The position numbers and the translations under genes were made by a program. This document shows, piece after piece, positions 5,602 to 16,400 of a stretch of DNA of 35,048 nt. The stretch is from a virus, in the IMG/VR virus record IMGVR_UViG_3300029319_000036, positions 1 through 35,048 of that record; one strand, written 5' to 3'. The notes beneath the pieces are model-generated. The model was not told the DNA's origin, did no database searches, and was given only the letters and a program-made list of their open reading frames with translations. Each line of letters starts with the position of its first letter. Positions within the stretch are counted from its first letter, which is position 1.

Positions 5602-6228
5602 TTAATAAGAGCTTGTAAAAGATTTGGAAGGGGCTGACTTTAAATAAAGCATAGCAAATTCTCCAGAACCCACACCACAAGCCTTCCATCTTCCTTCAAT
5701 TAAAGTACCAGAAGGAAAACATTGAGTGGTTATAAGAGGCTTTGTGGTCTCACTACCAGCGCCAAATCTAGTAACAGCATCGTCATGGGCAGAATAAGTA
5801 CCTCCATTAGGCGCAACTGTTCCTATCCAATTTCTATCAACTGGTATTAAAACAGTAATCTCTGTAGAACTTTCATTTACATTAGCAGATGTTTTACCAA
5901 GAGGCATAATACCTACAATTTCAAATTTAGGGGCTAACTCTATGGTGTCATCATCCTCTAAGTTTATAAGGCTACCCCTTTCAAGAGTTACAGAAAACTC
6001 TGTTGTTGACTCGACAATACCTATAGCTTTTCCCGTTAATCCGCTTACTACTTTATCACCCACATCTAATCCTCTTGCATCTGTGCCATCTACGGTAATA
6101 GTTTCTTGACCTCGCGTAACGGCACCATTAACTGTAATGCCAACTTTATCCGCAGGACCCCTTAAATCAAATGTTGAGTTATTTACCATTACACAAGCAT
6201 CGTATATGGTTGTTTTTATTCCAGGCAT
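5602..6228 (-). CDS. Putative virion surface/decoration protein
   Basis: A 208-aa protein with no signal peptide, rich in Thr/Val/Gly and short beta strands (VTRGQETITVDGTDARGLDVG, then TEFSVTLERGSLINLEDDDTIELA). It ends in an Ala/Gly-rich part that includes GRWKACGVGSGEFAMLYLKS. The composition is typical of phage capsid decoration or fibre proteins and unlike the basic small proteins downstream. It lies between the 59-aa basic protein and the outer-membrane barrel gene, downstream of two other beta-rich virion-like genes. No family is firmly recognised. The ATG at 6226-6228 follows an A/T-only leader with no Shine-Dalgarno motif. Confidence 0.5.
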   Translation of the reverse strand: MPGIKTTIYDACVMVNNSTFDLRGPADKVGITVNGAVTRGQETITVDGTDARGLDVGDKVVSGLTGKAIGIVESTTEFSVTLERGSLINLEDDDTIELAPKFEIVGIMPLGKTSANVNESSTEITVLIPVDRNWIGTVAPNGGTYSAHDDAVTRFGAGSETTKPLITTQCFPSGTLIEGRWKACGVGSGEFAMLYLKSAPSKSFTSSY

Positions 6229-6246
6229 AATTTATATTTTTATTAT

Positions 6247-6426
6247 TTATTTACCTCCCTTTCCTTTTCCAGGTTTAATTGGTTTTTTAACTTTTTTAGG
6301 TTTAGCAACGACTTTAGTAGTTTTAGCAGATATTTTGCTTTTAAATTTTGATTTAGCAACAGAAGTTCTGCTTTTACTTCTACTTGTTTTTCTTGAACCT
6401 CTAAGGTTATCTAATAAACTTCCCAT
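6247..6426 (-). CDS. Histone-H1-like 59-aa basic protein
   Basis: ATG at 6424-6426, stop TAA at 6247-6249, 59 aa. It starts MGSLLDNLRGSRKTSRSKSR and ends KKPIKPGKGKGGK. It has about 21 Lys/Arg and a single acidic residue (Asp6). The Ala/Lys/Pro/Ser/Thr-rich second half (AKTTKVVAKPKKVKKP) resembles the tails of bacterial and eukaryotic H1-type proteins. It fills what would otherwise be a 218-base gap, has an A-rich leader (AATTAAAAAAATG), and keeps one frame open throughout. Most likely a DNA-compacting or nucleic-acid-binding protein packaged with DNA or acting in the infected cell; the role is inferred only from composition. Confidence 0.75.
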   Translation of the reverse strand: MGSLLDNLRGSRKTSRSKSRTSVAKSKFKSKISAKTTKVVAKPKKVKKPIKPGKGKGGK

Positions 6427-6446
6427 TTTTTTAATTTTAATTATTA

Positions 6447-6878
6447 TTATTCGCTAAATAGCGCTATTTCATATTCCATATCGGCAGCTGACTGCCCAAC
6501 AAATACATCTAAATGACCTGCGTAAGGTATAACAAATGCATTTCCTGCATAAACTCTTCCTAATAAATTGTTAGCATCATCTGGAGAGTCCCCATCTTTT
6601 ACAAATATCTCTAAATATTCAGTAATAGTTGTAGATAAACACTTTATGTATAATACATGAGCTTTATCATCATCAAAATCAGCCTCGTCTATTACCCTTA
6701 AGGCAGTAGTTGAACCATGACTTCTTCTTGATATTCCTGTAAACACATCTAAACCATTTCTTGTACCCGCCTTATTAAGGTCAAAAGAACAATTTAAATT
6801 AAGAGGGTTAGATGTTATGTTAGCAGAAGTTATACTTATGTTAACTTTACTTACTGGGTCTACTATTTTTGTTGCCAT
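6447..6878 (-). CDS. Beta-rich virion protein, paralogue of the 158-aa neighbour
   Basis: A 143-aa Thr/Ser/Asn-rich protein. It can be aligned by eye with the upstream 158-aa protein. KVNISITSANITSNPLNLN corresponds to KVTISISSNGLTSEAINVS, TGISRRSHGSTTALRV to TGIRRQKGFNSGVVVY, and LLGRVYAGNAFVIPYAGHLD to IIGKIYEGKSCLIPLEGHTG. A gene duplication is therefore well supported. The strand-rich composition, the lack of a signal peptide, and the position just downstream of the internal virion genes fit a capsid- or tail-surface protein. The precise role is unknown. Confidence 0.6.
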   Translation of the reverse strand: MATKIVDPVSKVNISITSANITSNPLNLNCSFDLNKAGTRNGLDVFTGISRRSHGSTTALRVIDEADFDDDKAHVLYIKCLSTTITEYLEIFVKDGDSPDDANNLLGRVYAGNAFVIPYAGHLDVFVGQSAADMEYEIALFSE

Positions 6879-6889
6879 ATTATATTATT

Positions 6890-7366
6890 TTAAGCTTTAC
6901 CTAATTCGTTTGTAGTTGAATCAGCATCTACAGTTTCTGCAAACACACAATATTCAACAAAATCTCCTGCATTTGCAGTAGTTAGTGTTATATCTGAAGC
7001 CCCCGTGTGTCCTTCTAATGGTATTAAACAACTTTTACCTTCATAAATTTTTCCTATAATACAATCTTGAGCAGAAGAGTTAGTTGCTGTAATAGTAATA
7101 TAAACACTTCCATTTGTGCTTGTATTAGGATTATGAACCCATAACCAACCTTGATTAGCTGCAGCCCCATGCTTATCTGAATCATAAACTACTACGCCAC
7201 TATTAAATCCTTTTTGTCTTCTTATTCCTGTAGAGTTTTTTAACCCTGTAACATTATCAATAGCAGTAAGCTCAAATGTTTGACTAACATTTATAGCTTC
7301 TGAAGTTAGTCCATTACTACTAATGCTAATGGTAACTTTTGTTGTTGGTGTTGTTGAATACGCCAT
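6890..7366 (-). CDS. Beta-rich virion protein, paralogue of the 143-aa neighbour
   Basis: A 158-aa protein, first gene after the giant RNA polymerase gene and separated from it by 53 bases that hold a promoter-like element. The beta-rich body (KVTISISSNGLTSE, SVYITITATNSSAQDCIIGK, CLIPLEGHTGASDITLTTAN) matches the 143-aa paralogue downstream, plus a longer C-terminal tail (ETVDADSTTNELGKA). Such Thr/Asn/Ser-rich small proteins are commonly head or tail decoration proteins in marine phages. The need for many copies per virion would fit a separate promoter directly in front of it. Family not identified. Confidence 0.6.
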   Translation of the reverse strand: MAYSTTPTTKVTISISSNGLTSEAINVSQTFELTAIDNVTGLKNSTGIRRQKGFNSGVVVYDSDKHGAAANQGWLWVHNPNTSTNGSVYITITATNSSAQDCIIGKIYEGKSCLIPLEGHTGASDITLTTANAGDFVEYCVFAETVDADSTTNELGKA

Positions 7367-7389
7367 TATTTTTCAGTTTTATCGTTATA

Positions 7390-7397
7390 CAAATATA
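7390..7397 (-). promoter_or_regulatory. Bacteroidota-type -7 promoter element (candidate)
   Basis: The minus strand reads TATATTTG, an exact fit to the TAnnTTTG -7 consensus of Bacteroidota primary-sigma promoters. It lies in the 53-base spacer between the giant polymerase gene and the 158-aa gene. It sits 24 bases before the ATG, which leaves room for a short leader. No TTG is seen at the expected -33 position, so this is only a candidate. Confidence 0.35.
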
Positions 7398-7419
7398 CTA
7401 ATTTTTATTTATTGATTTT

Positions 7420-10400
7420 TTACTCTTTAGCAAACGCACCTCTAACAATATTAGGGAACAATCTAGCTAATCTACCACGTGCTTTTAAATCTCCTTTATC
7501 ACCATACTTTGCATCTCTTTGATATTCTGCTCTAGTAACTAAATCTTTCATACCAAATAATAAGTTTTCACCTGTTTGTGCTGCTGGCATAGAAATCATA
7601 TATTGCCATTTGTCTATGTTTAACATAAGGTTCATATCCCAGAAAGTTCTTTTTAATTGTTTCTGTACAGCACTTTCATCATCATCTTCACTAAACCCTC
7701 CTGTAAATGCATATAAACAAACTACCGTCATCATACCAAGCACACCTCTATAAGCTCTAGCCACAGCCTCTTGTCTGTGTTTTGGAAGTTTTCTAAAGGC
7801 AGTAACAAACTTACCTCTTACATCTTTACCATCTGGGTCAAGTATAACATCTTTCATATAAGATATCATAGCAGGAGCTGTACCTATGTACCACTCTCCA
7901 CTTCTTAGTTGTTTTTCTGCAGACATTCTATCTAATATAAATGTAGGCAACCATCTCTTAAATTGTAACAAACCATTTACAATAGAATAGTGTTGTATTA
8001 ATCTTTGGTCTAATTCTGTATAACCCTGACCCTGTACCTCAAATATTTTTGATTTATATCTGTCAGCATTTTTAGATAGCTCATCAAATACTTCTTTATT
8101 AGTTTTGTTTTTCTCTACAGTGTTTTGGCCTGGTTTTACTTTTACTTGACCATTTACTATTTCAAAAGAATCAAACTCAGCATCTGTCATCATACCCGCA
8201 AACTGTGCTCTTTGTATATACTTCTCTGAACCCACCATGGCAACAAACACTAAATCTCCAAATGGGCCTCTAAATATATCTTCACTAATTTGTGCAGAAG
8301 ATTCATTTAATAAACCAAAGTATGTAGTTATCTTTCTAGTTTTATTAGCAATGTTTTTATCAAAACCTTTTTTAGTCATACCAAAAAATCTAGCTTCACC
8401 AACTCTAAATTTAGTCCAACCAGCTTGTCTAAAGGTGTTGTACTTACCTATTAATATGTTACCAACACCCGCAGTAAAGTTAAAACCTAAACCAATAAAC
8501 ATTGTCCACTTATGTAAATTTTCAAATATTTTGTCTGCCCAAATTCTTTCTCCACTAGCTGTAAATAAAGATTTTTTAGCTGTTTTTTTCAAAACATATC
8601 TTTCTAACAATAATTCTTTTACCCAAGTTCTTGCGTTTTCTCTACCTCTTAAAGATTGATAACCCATTATACCATCTATCAATGGTATCTGTTCTGTTAT
8701 ACCTTTAAATTTAAATCCTGACTGAGAATCTAAACCATGATAAAATAAATTAGTTCTAACGTAGTCTTGTAAAGCTGCGTGCATATCTATAGTGCCGCTA
8801 AACTCAGCAGAACTAGAACGTTCTTCTACATATCTATTAAAGTATTTACCCATTTCATTATCTTGCGCTTGTTCTCTAATAATAACATTGCCATCTGCAT
8901 CAGTCCCTCTTTTTAAATACCTATTAGCATCAGATATAAGTTGTTTTATTTCTGACCTTAAAGCTCTATCTTGTGCAGAGCCTAATTTAATAGAACGTTT
9001 TGTATTTTTATCTATTTGTAAAATCTTATATTCTTCAATAAAGTCACGCAAAGGTTTGGACTCTCCAGTTTTTCTGTTTACGACCACAATCTTAGACAGT
9101 TCATGTGAGTAGTTATTTAATATATAAGCAGATGTTAAATTCCTAGCAATCATCATTTCATTTCTAGACATGCTTCTGTGAGGTATATAATTTTTTCTAC
9201 CTTCTTTTAAAACCACTTCACCATCTTGTCCTATTTTTTGTGATAAATGTTTTTGAAAGGTTTCAGTCACTTGTTTATACATATTAAAATACGCCAATTC
9301 CTCTGGAGTAAAACTGTCATCTGCTACTTCTTTTAACTCTAATATTCTTTTATATTTAGTTCCAGACTGTATTTTTTTACCATTTCTTTCAATTATATTA
9401 GGAACTTCTAATTGCTTTTCAATCATTAAGTTTCCAAAAATTCTTTGGTTGTAATAATATCTAGCTACATAACTAAGTTTATATAAACCATACTTTAAGA
9501 ACCACAAGTTGCTTTTACCTTTACCAAGTTTAGACTTTAACAAGTTTTCATAAGTTTTATCCATTTTAAACTTATTGTTAACCTTATCCATTTCTATTCC
9601 ATACAACATCTCTTCTTGATTAAGAACATTAAGAAGTTCTGCTATTTCGCCTCTAATTGAATCACTTATATCAGTGCTTAACCATTTAGTAACCTTACTA
9701 ATATCACCCCCTTGTTTTTTTAATTTTATGTCTTGTTTTTCTTTTTCTAATTTATCTATTATTTCTTGAGAAAGACCGTTTTTTTCTGCATTGTTAAGTT
9801 GTGTTTGAATAACCTTTAATGCTATTTTAGCTCCTACAACTTGACCAATAGTGTTGTAAAGTCTTGTTTTAGCAGTTTTGTCAAACGTGTTTAACTCTTT
9901 CATTTGTTTAATTAAATCATCTACAGTATATGCATCAGATTCAATTTTCATGTTACCATTTTTATCAGTAGATATTAGCTTAGCCTCTAACTCAGATACT
10001 TTAACAAAGTCCTCTTTGTATTTTTTGTGCATTTCTTTGTAAGCCTCGTATTGTTTTGGTTCTAATCTAGCTTGTGCATCTTGTTCACTTTCAAAGGACT
10101 TACCTGCAGCAACTCTTAAATATTCAATCATACCTTTAAGTCCAGGCATGCTTTCTTCTGAATCTATTTGCTCTGAATAAGAATACATAGCTGTGCTACC
10201 AAAGTTACCATCTTGGTCTATAATTTGTTTACCTTTAGCTACACCCAACACCTCTGGTTGAACTTTTCTAGAATACATTACCTCGCCTGATTCGTTTTCT
10301 TCTACAACAACTTCTTCTCTAGCTTTTTCTATAAAGAAAGGACTCATTGATGTAGAAGCTATTGTTTTGTTTTCTACAAATCTTTTTACTTTTTCTAAAT

Positions 10401-13400
10401 GTTGCTTAGTTGCTACCTTTTCTAAATTTATTTTTTTACCTAATTTGTATATACCAAATCTTTTTGATTTTTTTGACTTACCCATGTAAGGTAATATAGC
10501 ATCTATACCCGTATGATTATTAAACACCAAATCATAATGAGCTAAATAATCTTGCATGTTAGGTGGTAGTTTTTCAAAAGCTTCTTGTGCTAATTCGTAG
10601 TTTTCTTTTATGTTTCTGTTTAGTTTTATTTTGTAGTTTGGTCCTACCTTTTCTATACTTAAAAATTTAAAGAACTCATACTGCGAATTGTTCAAAGAGA
10701 CTTTTGATAAATTTTCTAAAATTATATTATTAATGTCTTGAATTTTTGAATTAGCATCAGCTAGTTTTTCAAGAACCTTTACATCAGCAGACATTACGCT
10801 ACCTAAAATATTTGCAGGATTGTATTGATATAGTTCTGGACCTACCATTCTTAACAGTAATGATTTTAATTTATTAGTAGAGGCTTCTGATGTGGCTATA
10901 GATTTAAACTCTGATTGGTGAACAGGGTCTAGCTTAGTTAAATCATTTATATATTCAGTTAGTTTAGTATAGTTTTCTTGTAACACAGGTGAAGTAAACT
11001 GTCCATTTTTATATAAACCAGACGCATCAAATATTGCAGAGCCTTTTGTTCCAGATATATGTTTTATTAACTTATCTATTTTAGCCTTTAACTCTCTAGC
11101 GCCGTGTATGTTTTCAGGCATTTTACTGTCCAAATTATTTAACGTGCTAATAGTTCCCAAGAAAGAAGTTCCTTGACCAAAATAATTCTGCTCAGCACCT
11201 TGCTTTACATCATAGATTTCATTTAATAAAGTTAATACTTCAGCATTTTGATTAACAAAGCTATCATTTATTTGTATATCATACGCATCTAAAGATGTAA
11301 CATTTAATTCTTGTGAAGCTTGTTCTATAGCTGTTTGAATATTGTCTGCTAGTCTGCCTTCTAAATTAGACATTATTTCTGAAACCCTTTTTGTAGCAGG
11401 GTGATTAAGTATAGCCATAATATTATTGAACTCTACGTTTCTTAATACAAGTTGTTGTATAATATTAAACGTATTAATATTCATATTCATCTGGTTAGCT
11501 TTACCTTTACTTGCATTATCTAAAAAGATATTTAATATATAAGCTACATTTTTAAATGCACTACCACCATCCTCAAAGCTTCTTTGTATTTCATTATTAT
11601 TAATAGTGCTTTGTAGTGGGTGTCCTAACACTTTAAAGTTACTTAATGTCTTTTGTGTAGTGTTTAACACAGCTGCAATACCTATCATACCAGCTCCTAA
11701 TACATTTGATTTGTATATATCGTTATTACCTAGTATAGATAAATCATTTTTATTATCATTGACTGGGGTTATTCCTTTTGGGAATTTACTTATAGCTTCT
11801 TCTACAGCAGATTCAAAGTTCATATCAGCCTCCATATATGCTTGATACTCTTTCTTGCTTAACATATCTATAACTGAATTAAAAGCTTCGTTAAATTCTT
11901 CTTGAGCTTTGTTTTTTGTTTCTTTAAATTCACCCACAACATGCAATGAATCACCGTCCATATCAGAACCTATCTTGTGTGAAAGTTCTGCTGGAATCAT
12001 AACCATAGAACCTGAATTAGACACAGTGCCTTTTACTCTACCTATTACAGCATCTCCTAGTTTAGAGAAAGGAACCCTTTGTAGTATAATAATATCTCCT
12101 TCTTGATAACCCAAAGATTCGTCTACAATAACCTCTGCATATTCTTTTATGTTACCATCTTCTTTTACATAACCTTTTAGTCCTGGAGATTCAGATATCT
12201 TATCTTTAGATATATTCTCTGTGTCTATAGCAAAGTCTGTAGATTGATGTAGTAGTCCACCTGGAGCACGCAGCTTCATAGATTTTTGGAACTGCGATTT
12301 AAGGGTTTTATTAATTACCTCTATAGTGTTTGCATCTATACTTCCGCTTCTTACTTGCTCTATTACTGCCTCACCAAATATCTTTGGGTCCATAACATTA
12401 GCGACAGCTTCCCTAAAGTCTTTATTGTCAGGTCTAAACTTACTTAGCTTATTTTCATTTAAAGAGTTTCTAGCATTCATTAGCTTTTTAACTACACCTA
12501 CAGCTTCTTTACTATTTTGTGGTAAAGAAAGTAGCATGGCTATAAACTGTTTTCCAAATATAGCATCACTTGAAGATTTATCTAGTTCCGTTTGTAAAAA
12601 GAAATTATTACCATCTAAGCCAGTCAATCCATTTTCTCTGTCTACAAAAAAGTCATCTTGCATTTCGTTCAGCTTCTTTCCCTCATTTTTTAAAAGCTCT
12701 TGTAATTCATCTACACTTACTAAAGACTCTGTCATTTCATTACTTTGAACTTTAATAGCTGAATTAAACATAATAATAGGAACTACGCCTTGTTTTTTTC
12801 TTAACCTTAATGCTTGAGCTAGTTCTGCAAATTTAGGATGTTGAGCAATTAAATTATCTGACAATACAAATACATTAGTTTTTCCATAGAAAGGAAGCCT
12901 TTTACCAAATTTGTTTTCAAATTGTTTGTTGTCAAAGTTTTGTCCATTATATACAAACTTATAATGATTACCTGGCTGTCTTACTCCACCAAATAAACTT
13001 TTAATATCTTTTCCATCTTCAGGTAAAATAAATGATGTAGCATCCGTTCTATTAACTTCATCATATTGTTTCTTTTTTTTAGCTGAAAGTTTGTTATATT
13101 GTTCTTCGAATATAATATCAGACTCATCTTCTTTGTTTAAATAAAACACAGAATCTTTAATCATAATAGGTTCTATCCTTCCACCCATCTTTATACCTGA
13201 TGCAATAGGCCCAGCTGACCTTTTAATATAATCTCTACCATTTTTAAAGTATTTAGCAGGACCTAATAATAAATCTTTGGCATGCATTTTGTTTATAGCA
13301 TAGTTTAGGGCTACTTGTTCTAATATATTAGGACTTACTTCAATATTGTTATTATTAACAAAAGTTTCTAAATCTTTAGTTAACTGATTTATAAAGTTTT

Positions 13401-16400
13401 GGTCTCCTGATAAATAAATATCTCCATTTAAAAATGTTACTGGACTGCCTTCAAACTTCTTTATTTCTTTACGAGCTTCTTCTAAAGTTAAAAGCTTAGT
13501 GTTTTTAATGTGAACTTCGTTTTTCTTGTCAGAAAATACTGTTACACTTTGACTATAAGTATCTGTTCCTGATTCTATAGCATCTACTATTAATCCTATT
13601 TGAGCTGAAGTATATACTTTTGCTGGAGCTTTACCCCTAGCAAATCCATCTTTTTCTTGTTGATACCCCATTACTTCTACTATCTCAGGGAGCGTATTGT
13701 TTTTTATAGCATTTTCTATATACAAGTTGCCCTCAAACATTTCTAACAGATTCTTTTTACCTTCTTCTGTTTTCATTTCTTGATTAATATAACCTATCAA
13801 GTTATCAGTAAAATTCATTTTAGCTGTTACATTAATCTTTTCATTGTTAGGCATGAGCATCATAGAGTCAAACTCTTTTAACTCTTGTGTTTCTATAGCT
13901 TTTTCTAATATATTATTTAGAGTGCTCTGTGTAAAAGATTTAGTTGTAGGATATACATTTTTAAAATCTAAAGAACCGTCTCTATTAATAACCATTCTAG
14001 CTGGTGTAGTTGTTTTTTTATTTATATATCTTAAATAGTTATTATTGTTAATAGAAAAATTCATTAAAGATTTAAAGTTTTCTTTAAAGTTAGGGTCTAG
14101 TTTACCTTCTTGTATAGCTAATTGTAAGTCAGTTCTTTCTGCAAACTTTTTAACAACCCCTTCAACATGTGCTCGGTCCTTTTTACCTTTTCTTGCATCT
14201 TGCGCAAACTTACCTTTAGAGCCTTCTTTACTTTGAAACTCTATTCTAGCTAAATCTTGAATCATTTTAAAAGAAGCTGACTCTTCTACGTTTTTAAACT
14301 TAACAAACTCTTCAACTACAGCATCATCTATAGCTTCAGGACTACTATAAAGTTCGTTATTGTTTTTAAATAAGTTTTCGTAAACAAACTCTTTTGCTAT
14401 TTTTGTTTTTTGCTCATCAGACAAAGAGCCATCTATCATTTTTTTATGAACAGACATTAAATTAGAAACTAAGTTAAGTCTAGAAACCATGCTATCTGTA
14501 AAGCCTTCATCAGTTTGTTTATTGTCTTTTACTTTAAATGAATTTATAAAAGACTCTCTAGCTCTTTTTTTAACAATATTGTTTTCTATTTTAGTAGACT
14601 TTTTTATTTGATACTTTCCGTTTACAAAAGATATAGTATGAAAATCTATTTGCTTAAAACTAGATAGTTCTTGATATATATGTTCTATAGGATTGCCCTG
14701 CATGGTATTATCGCCTTTATAAACTTCTTTCATATAATTCATAAAGTTTGCTAACAACTGATTTTTAGATGTAAATGTTTCTCCTTCTTTTAGTACCTCT
14801 AGCATAGTCTCATGCCTTTCTACATACTGCTCCTTTGTTAACATAACACCGTCATCATCTTTTACAGAGTTATATAGAACTTGTCTTAAGTGTCTTAGGT
14901 TTATATCTACACCACCTATGGATATTTGTTTTTTTACAAAGTCTGACATAAACTCACCCATACGCCCTTCACCATTTCTAGTTTCTAAAAATGCTTCAAC
15001 ATAGTTTTCATCATTTTCTGTAAAGCTTTCAAACTCTGAATCCATTTTTACAATAGGAGATGTTCTATAAGATTGGAACTCTTCATTAACTAATTCAAAG
15101 AAATCTTTTCTAGGCTTACCATTATTATCAAATAAATAGTTAGAAACTTCTTCTCCATACTGCTGAACGTTTTCCTGCATTTGTTCAGAGTTTTGTGTTA
15201 TAAGATTTTGTAAGGCCTGTATATACTTTGCTGTAGGCATACCTTTTCTTTTACCTGTAGGGTTGAAGCTGTCTTTAGCCTCTCTGGTTTCTTTAAATGC
15301 CTCTGAATATATTAAGTTATTTATCTCTGTTTTAATAGCATTTTTTGCAGTCTGTCTAGTGTTCATAATATAACGACTCTGCATTTTGTTTCCATAGCCC
15401 TTTTGTCTTCTAACTCTTTTAGTAAAAGACTTAACCTTTTTCATATCAATATCTACTTTACCTACAGCATCTTTTAGCTCTGTAACTAAACCTTCTATAT
15501 TTGCAGCCTCTAATATTTGTTTAGAGTCTTGTCTTGTAAACACACTAGATACATAAGAAAAGAATCCATCAATCTTTCTTTTTGCAGTAGGAGAATCCTG
15601 TGTTGTAAACGCTTTTTTAATCTGCGAATCACTCAAAGGGGCTTCTAAAACTTTTGCCACAGCTTCTTCCAAAACGAATCTTTGTTCTGGTGCACGTAGT
15701 TTTCTATATCCTAACTTAGAAAGCTTGCCTCTTTGTGATGCTAAATAACCATCTACAGACTTGTCTGCTTTTTTAGTTTTTTTTCTCCACTCTAAATATC
15801 CCTGTATTTCTTGTTGATTTATTATGTTAGACAATCTATACTTTACATTGTCTTTTTCAAATATTAACTGGTCATAGTAATTTCGTTGAGCTTCTTTATA
15901 AAAATTACTCTTTAAAACTATTTTTTTTAGAGCTGTCATTGGTTTACTGGTCCAATGTACAGACATGTATATATGTGAAAACTCATGCTTTAAAGTTTCT
16001 CTAGTAGCGGTGTTTAAGTCTAAATAGACAGATAGGCCCATGGCTACACCATTTAATCTAACATTATCAAATGATTGATTTATCTCTTTACTAAATCTAG
16101 TATTAGAAAAGTCACCAATAACTATATTAACATTTTTCTTTCTAAACTTTTCTGTTAAAGCTTTTTCTAAAGCAAAGAATCTTTTGCCTTTTTTCATTTC
16201 AATCTTCACATCATCCATTTGCCCTGTCTCTATCTCTTGCTGGCCTTCTTTAGAAAGAGTAAACTTTAGATTTGAATCTAATATAGACCTTACCTCTTTT
16301 ACTGTTTTTTTAGCATTTTCTTTAGACAAGCCTTGTGCTATATATTTTTGTTCTAATAGTCTGAATATTTTTCTTTGATTAGATTGTTTAGACTTAGTAG

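Noticed and set aside
8237-8659. Plus-strand open frame of 140 codons, and similar plus-strand frames throughout 0.5-32.8 kb
   Set aside because: They lie opposite clear minus-strand genes with recognisable motifs, have Ser/Leu/Phe-rich composition typical of antisense frames, and none shows a domain of its own.
11950-12078. N4-type (T7-related) single-subunit virion RNA polymerase as the identity of the giant protein
   Set aside because: The size is similar, but the motif set is R-x-P...DxDGD of the double-psi beta-barrel class, not the T7-class motifs.
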